NCBI GenBank assembly: GCA_038025085.1
Contig: CM076139.1
Span: 20,415,307 to 20,479,306, forward strand
Source of the DNA: Tetragonia tetragonoides
Lineage: Eukaryota; Streptophyta; Magnoliopsida; Caryophyllales; Aizoaceae
Length of the DNA: 64,000 bases
Direction: 5' to 3'
Positions 60,370-64,000 of this stretch are shown here, piece by piece (position 1 is the stretch's first letter; the number at the start of each line of letters is the position of its first letter). The translations under genes and the position numbers were made by a program. The notes beneath the pieces were generated by a model. The model made no database searches and had not been told where the DNA came from. It worked only from the letters and a program-made list of their open reading frames with translations.

Positions 60370-60908
60370 TAGGGCTGGCCACAAGCCAAACAACTCGCGA
60401 ACAGTTCGGAATCGGTTCGAATAAAACTCGGCTCGAACTCGATTCGATTTTTAACGAGCCAAACTCGAACTCGATTTTAAGGCTCAAACTTTTAATGAGC
60501 TGAGCTCGAGCTTGGCACTATTCGGCTCGTGGGGCTCGCGAGCCTAAAAAACCATAAGATACATACATACATACATACATACATACATACATACATACAT
60601 ACATACATACATACAGTTCTAAATTGTGTCGTAACTTTTAATATTATACTAATACTAGAGTAGCAATACACCAAAGGTCATGAAAAAACGCTAAATTCTT
60701 GAAAGTAACATCGGAGGAGGGTTCTATTATGTTAATTTGCACGAACTCGAACTCGAACTCGAGCTATGAATTTAGCATTCGAGCCGAGCTCGAGCTTAAA
60801 TTTGCAGTTCGAGTCGAACTCGAACCCAAACTCGAGCCTAAATTTTTTAAATCGAGCCGAGCCGAGCTCTTCTGGTGTTCGGCTTGGTTCGGCTCGTGGC
60901 CAGCCCTA
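60370..60908. mobile_element. hAT-type MITE with 8-bp target duplication
   Basis: Ends are perfect inverted repeats: TAGGGCTGGCCAC at the start, GTGGCCAGCCCTA at the end. The 8-bp GCTCAATA flanks both (60362-60369 and 60909-60916). These features define a non-autonomous hAT element. The interior is two diverged inverted arms of repeated CGAGCTCGAAC and GAACTCGAGC words around a CATA array. Length 539 bp. Confidence 0.93.
60561..60614. repeat. ACAT tetranucleotide array in the hAT MITE
   Basis: About 13 uninterrupted ACAT units at the centre of the element, where the inverted arms end. Confidence 0.97.
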
Positions 60909-60916
60909 GCTCAATA

Positions 60917-61511
60917 GTGTGTTTTGGCATTAATATGACCCACCTATTTAATAAATATCACACCTCCTTAAAATATTGTCAAAAATACCCTCATTTTAAA
61001 TTCAACCTCAACTCCATCTCTCTCGCTCTTCATCGCTCGCCCAATCTATACTTCATGATAGTCGCCACCTCCGTGACTGAGTGGCGTCGATAAGACAGAG
61101 GGCGCCAGCGTTCAAGCCGCCAACCATCACAACCTTTCTCGTTCTTTCTCTCTCCTCTGTTTTCGATCTCTCTCTCCTCTGTTTGCGCGCATGTGACCTG
61201 CGTATGTCACCCCAGTCGCCGCCTTGTAGCTGGCCATGGTGGGGTGGTGACAGGGAGGCACTTGGGTGTCGGCGTATTGGGTCGCCGGCCCTTTCTCTCT
61301 CTCTCTCGATCTCATTTTCTCTCTCTCTCGTTACTCTCTTTCTCACTTCTCGTTTTGCGCCACCACTGACGCTACCATGGTCGGTGGATGGTGGTTTGGT
61401 GTTGATTAGAACATGGGCCCCCTTATGGGTGGTCGTGGTCGTGTCCAATACTGAATAGCTGACAAGGTGTCAGGTCCATGATTCAGCTTGAGTTATAGAC
61501 TTGAATTCAAA
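60917..61511. other. Intergenic DNA with GC- and CT-rich tracts
   Basis: 61060-61445 has balanced base composition and overlapping open frames on both strands, but these are Ser/Leu- or Arg/Glu-rich readings of CTCTCT tracts and match nothing I know. Confidence 0.4.
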
Positions 61512-61940
61512 CTCTTTATTTTTTTTTTTTTGGCAACTGAAAATACATTTCATATACTAATAACAGATACATTAGAGCTAGTTTGTTTTGCTAACGAATG
61601 AGCAATACAGTTTAAATTACGCGGAATGAAACTTACATGACATCAATTAAAACTAGTACATAATCATAAAATTTCGTATGAGGCGGCCTCAAGGTGAGGC
61701 CTCTCATACAAGTATGATGTCATGTCGACAGAAATCAAAACTTATTGGTACATAATGATCTAATATAAGAAACTCTAAATTCTATACTAAAAGAAGGGAC
61801 AGAAATCCCATTTATAGCATTCACTAATCCCTTAGTATCAGAAAAGATTTTCACATATCTAAAGTTACTAGTCTTAGCCGTGGACAGTGCAGCAATGATC
61901 CCTTGTACAGTTGTGCTAAACTCTTTGTCGTTGAGTTGCC
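61512..61940 (-). mobile_element. 5'-truncated LINE tail
   Basis: T-run 61519-61532 is the poly(A) tail. The minus strand reads an RNase H end at 61930-61740 (EFSTTVQGIIAALSTAK, then VKIFSDTKGLVNAI), then after an insertion FRVIxTVLLIR-like sequence. At 61673-61715 a near-palindrome (GTATGAGAGGCCTCAC, GAGGCCGCCTCATAC) interrupts the frame and resembles the ends of the family A repeats. Confidence 0.65.
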
Positions 61941-62319
61941 AAAAGGTGAAACAAGATTTAAGTAATAAGCAAGTGGTTATTTAGGTTTGCTCTTAACAAG
62001 GTTTAGTTTAATGGTTTGTCACCCAAATAGCCAATTTACATAGAAACAATTTCACATAATGGAGTTCACTGGCAAACCAAATTTTGATGTTGGACAAAGT
62101 CAATAGTAAACCAAATTTTTGACTTTGGACGAGTAGCTTTTGCAAAGAATAAAACAAAGAAATGGACTAGAACAAATTTCCAATGATATACAGCTAGAAA
62201 TAATTATGCTAAATTGTTAAGCTCAATTTTCATGGTTGTAAGAGAAAAATGTTAATGCATCGCCAGGTTCAGTATTTGTACCTGAAAATTTAGTGCCTCG
62301 ATTTATTTAAAAAAATTTA

Positions 62320-62569
62320 TGGAATAATACTAGAATAGCAACATGAGTAAGAACAATGGGAGGCTAGTTAATGGAGAGAAGGAGATGATATCTTATTCAT
62401 TCAATTGTAGATGACAATACGATCGTAGCTTTATATATACATGAAATTGAGCTAAGGAATTGATTGTTAGGGGAGTTAAACATGGTTCACTTAATATGAG
62501 AATTAAGTAATAAAGGTGAAACGGATTGGGAGTTAGAATATGGACATCCATATTAATTATATCATAACA
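62320..62569 (-). mobile_element. 3' LTR of a Ty1/copia element
   Basis: On the minus strand the LTR begins TGTTATGATATAATTAATAT at 62569, directly after a polypurine tract (AAGGGGGAG, 62570-62578). A TATA-like TATATATAAAGC lies at about 62431-62442. The low-coordinate end (about 62320) is chosen from ...TTATTCCA and is approximate. This is the 3' LTR layout of many plant copia elements. Confidence 0.78.
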
Positions 62570-63350
62570 CTCCCCCTTGGATGTCCGTCAATTAAGAATA
62601 TGCCTCGTTAAAACCTTACTAGGAAAACCCAGTGGGATAAAACCTAGTTAAGGAAAAAGAGTACATTATTCTTCAATACGCCCGGGATGCTGCCTCATTA
62701 AAAACCTTGCCTGAAAAAACCCAGTGGGACAAAACCATGGCTAAGGGAAAAAGAGTGCAGCGCGTATTTACTCCCCCTCATGATCATATCCGTTTAGATC
62801 TTCAAGTTGTTGCAATTGTGATCTTCAGTAGGAAATGTCTTCGTGATGGATTTGTTGAACACTTATATCTATCTTCATTCTTCTACCACATGTCAAAAGA
62901 AACATCAGTGAAATGTATCATCAACTAAAGTTGATATCACCTTCTTTGCATTAGGTAATAGATGCAACATTCATCATATAGGACCGTAGGCACTTCGTAT
63001 CTTCAAAGATGAATCACATGCTCTACAAATGTGCTGAACTTGCATACTTCATGAATTCCTGCATGTTTAGAAAATATGCTTCCAACAAAATTCATATGTC
63101 CCCTGAATATGGTGTACATAAATCTCACTCTCATACAATATCATCCCAAGCAATTGTATATCCGACGAAGGGAGACATTAACATCAAGCTCACTTAATTG
63201 AATATTACACTTGTCATGATGCCTCGTTAAAAACCTTGTTGGGTAAAACTCAATGGGATAAAAACCTCAACGAAGGGAAAAAGAGTACATCCACTACTTC
63301 ACTAAAACCTTTGCTAGGAAAACTCGATGGGAAAAACCTAAGCAATAGGA
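62570..63350 (-). mobile_element. Copia 3' untranslated region with repeated words
   Basis: Contains four copies of a unit with CCTCRTTAAAACCTT, then GGAAAACCCAGTGGGA, AAAACC and GGAAAAAGAGT (about 62600, 62693, 63221 and 63297, plus-strand sense). This unit is familiar from the stretch between pol and the 3' LTR of plant Ty1/copia elements. Copia coding sequence is not recognisable to 64000. Confidence 0.65.
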
Positions 63351-64000
63351 AAAATGTGAAGTGTGTAAATAAGTCTCATCCTTCAATAAAACTTCACAAC
63401 ATATCAATTCCAACTCATTTATTATATACCTTCTTCGGGGAGGTCATTAGTAAAATAAATATAAACTTTCTTCTGGAGGTTAATTTTGGAAGATAATATT
63501 CAATTTAAATTATCAATCATATTGCCCATAATTTTCATATCATCATGAAATATTTGTGACTTGGGAATCAGAGGAAATATTCTATGGTAGTTCAAGATTA
63601 TGAGAATCACCTAAATCATTAGTATGCTACTTCAGGACCATAAGAATCTCAATATCGAATATCACCAGTAAATCATCATATATGTGATCTTCAATCAACT
63701 CTCAACCTCTGAGACTTTTATAACGATATTATGGTCAATGAAGCTTGTCACATGCTCAAACTTCTGGTTGAGACAACATCAATTCATTCGAAACTCTCTT
63801 CAGATCAAGAGGTTTTATATCTTGCATCACGTCATACCCTAATCGTGAATGCTTTCCAACAATATATTTTGCCTCATTCTCATTGATGTTACTTGAGACA
63901 AATAAAAATAATACATGTATGTCATTTATTCATGGACCTTTGTAACTTAAAATATTTGAGGTTCATATAGTTTCAATATTAGCTCTTCAGGAGCTTTTCA
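63351..64000. other. Unassigned right edge
   Basis: No gene or domain is legible on either strand. It may be the continuing, decayed interior of the minus-strand copia element. Confidence 0.4.

Noticed and set aside
61053..61458. Overlapping 120-130 residue frames on both strands
   Set aside because: Low-complexity CT/GA tracts; no domain, intron or start context.

Overview
This window is nuclear DNA from a flowering plant, almost certainly a eudicot. The evidence is GT-AG introns, four plant-specific gene families (calmodulin-binding heat-shock lipase, AAF/SPA15, DUF593 myosin-binding protein, GASA/snakin), plant LTR-retrotransposon lineages, LINE tails with RNase H, TS-type and tRNA-derived SINEs, Tourist- and hAT-type MITEs, and very long dinucleotide and trinucleotide microsatellites. 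I cannot name the species.

Layout. 1-15070 is a nest of Ty3/gypsy Tat-lineage retrotransposon remnants. A minus-strand element keeps an integrase (5103-6440) and the start of gag (7216-7506). Beyond its pol end, in antisense, lie a plant mobile domain-like pseudogene (145-2878) and a DUF7745-like pseudogene (3467-4738). A second, plus-strand element keeps gag (9621-10295), a tandem-repeat-rich 3' region and a 1.5-kb LTR (13564-15070). The two elements meet head to head through an inverted repeat. 15071-22400 holds LINE fragments and an F-box/DUF295 pseudogene (minus, 17675-18930).

22822-30901 is the first intact gene, a five-exon class 3 lipase/calmodulin-binding heat-shock protein. Its introns hold a SINE, a truncated LINE and a direct duplication. 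31798-36850 is a complete but inactivated Ty3/gypsy element (minus) with a CTAAG target-site duplication. 36766-46700 is repeat territory: two local tandem duplications, CA, GA and TTA arrays, a decayed hAT transposase gene (40889-44150) and a 776-bp Tourist-type MITE (44906-45681).

The gene-rich right part has an AAF/SPA15-like plastid protein gene (12 coding exons, 47743-52180), a DUF593 myosin-binding protein gene (two exons, 53432-56213) and a GASA/snakin peptide gene (three exons, minus, 59131-59968). A hAT MITE with an 8-bp target duplication follows (60370-60908), then a LINE tail (61512-61940) and the 3' end of a minus-strand Ty1/copia element (LTR 62320-62569).

The four host genes are separately transcribed and belong to unrelated pathways; nothing suggests a cluster. 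I found no convincing new multi-gene system. The most unusual arrangement is the antisense gene pair beside the Tat pol, with its CCGCTAGCGG palindromes shared with a retrotransposon LTR. Exon boundaries were worked out by hand from reading frame and splice sites and were not checked against transcripts.
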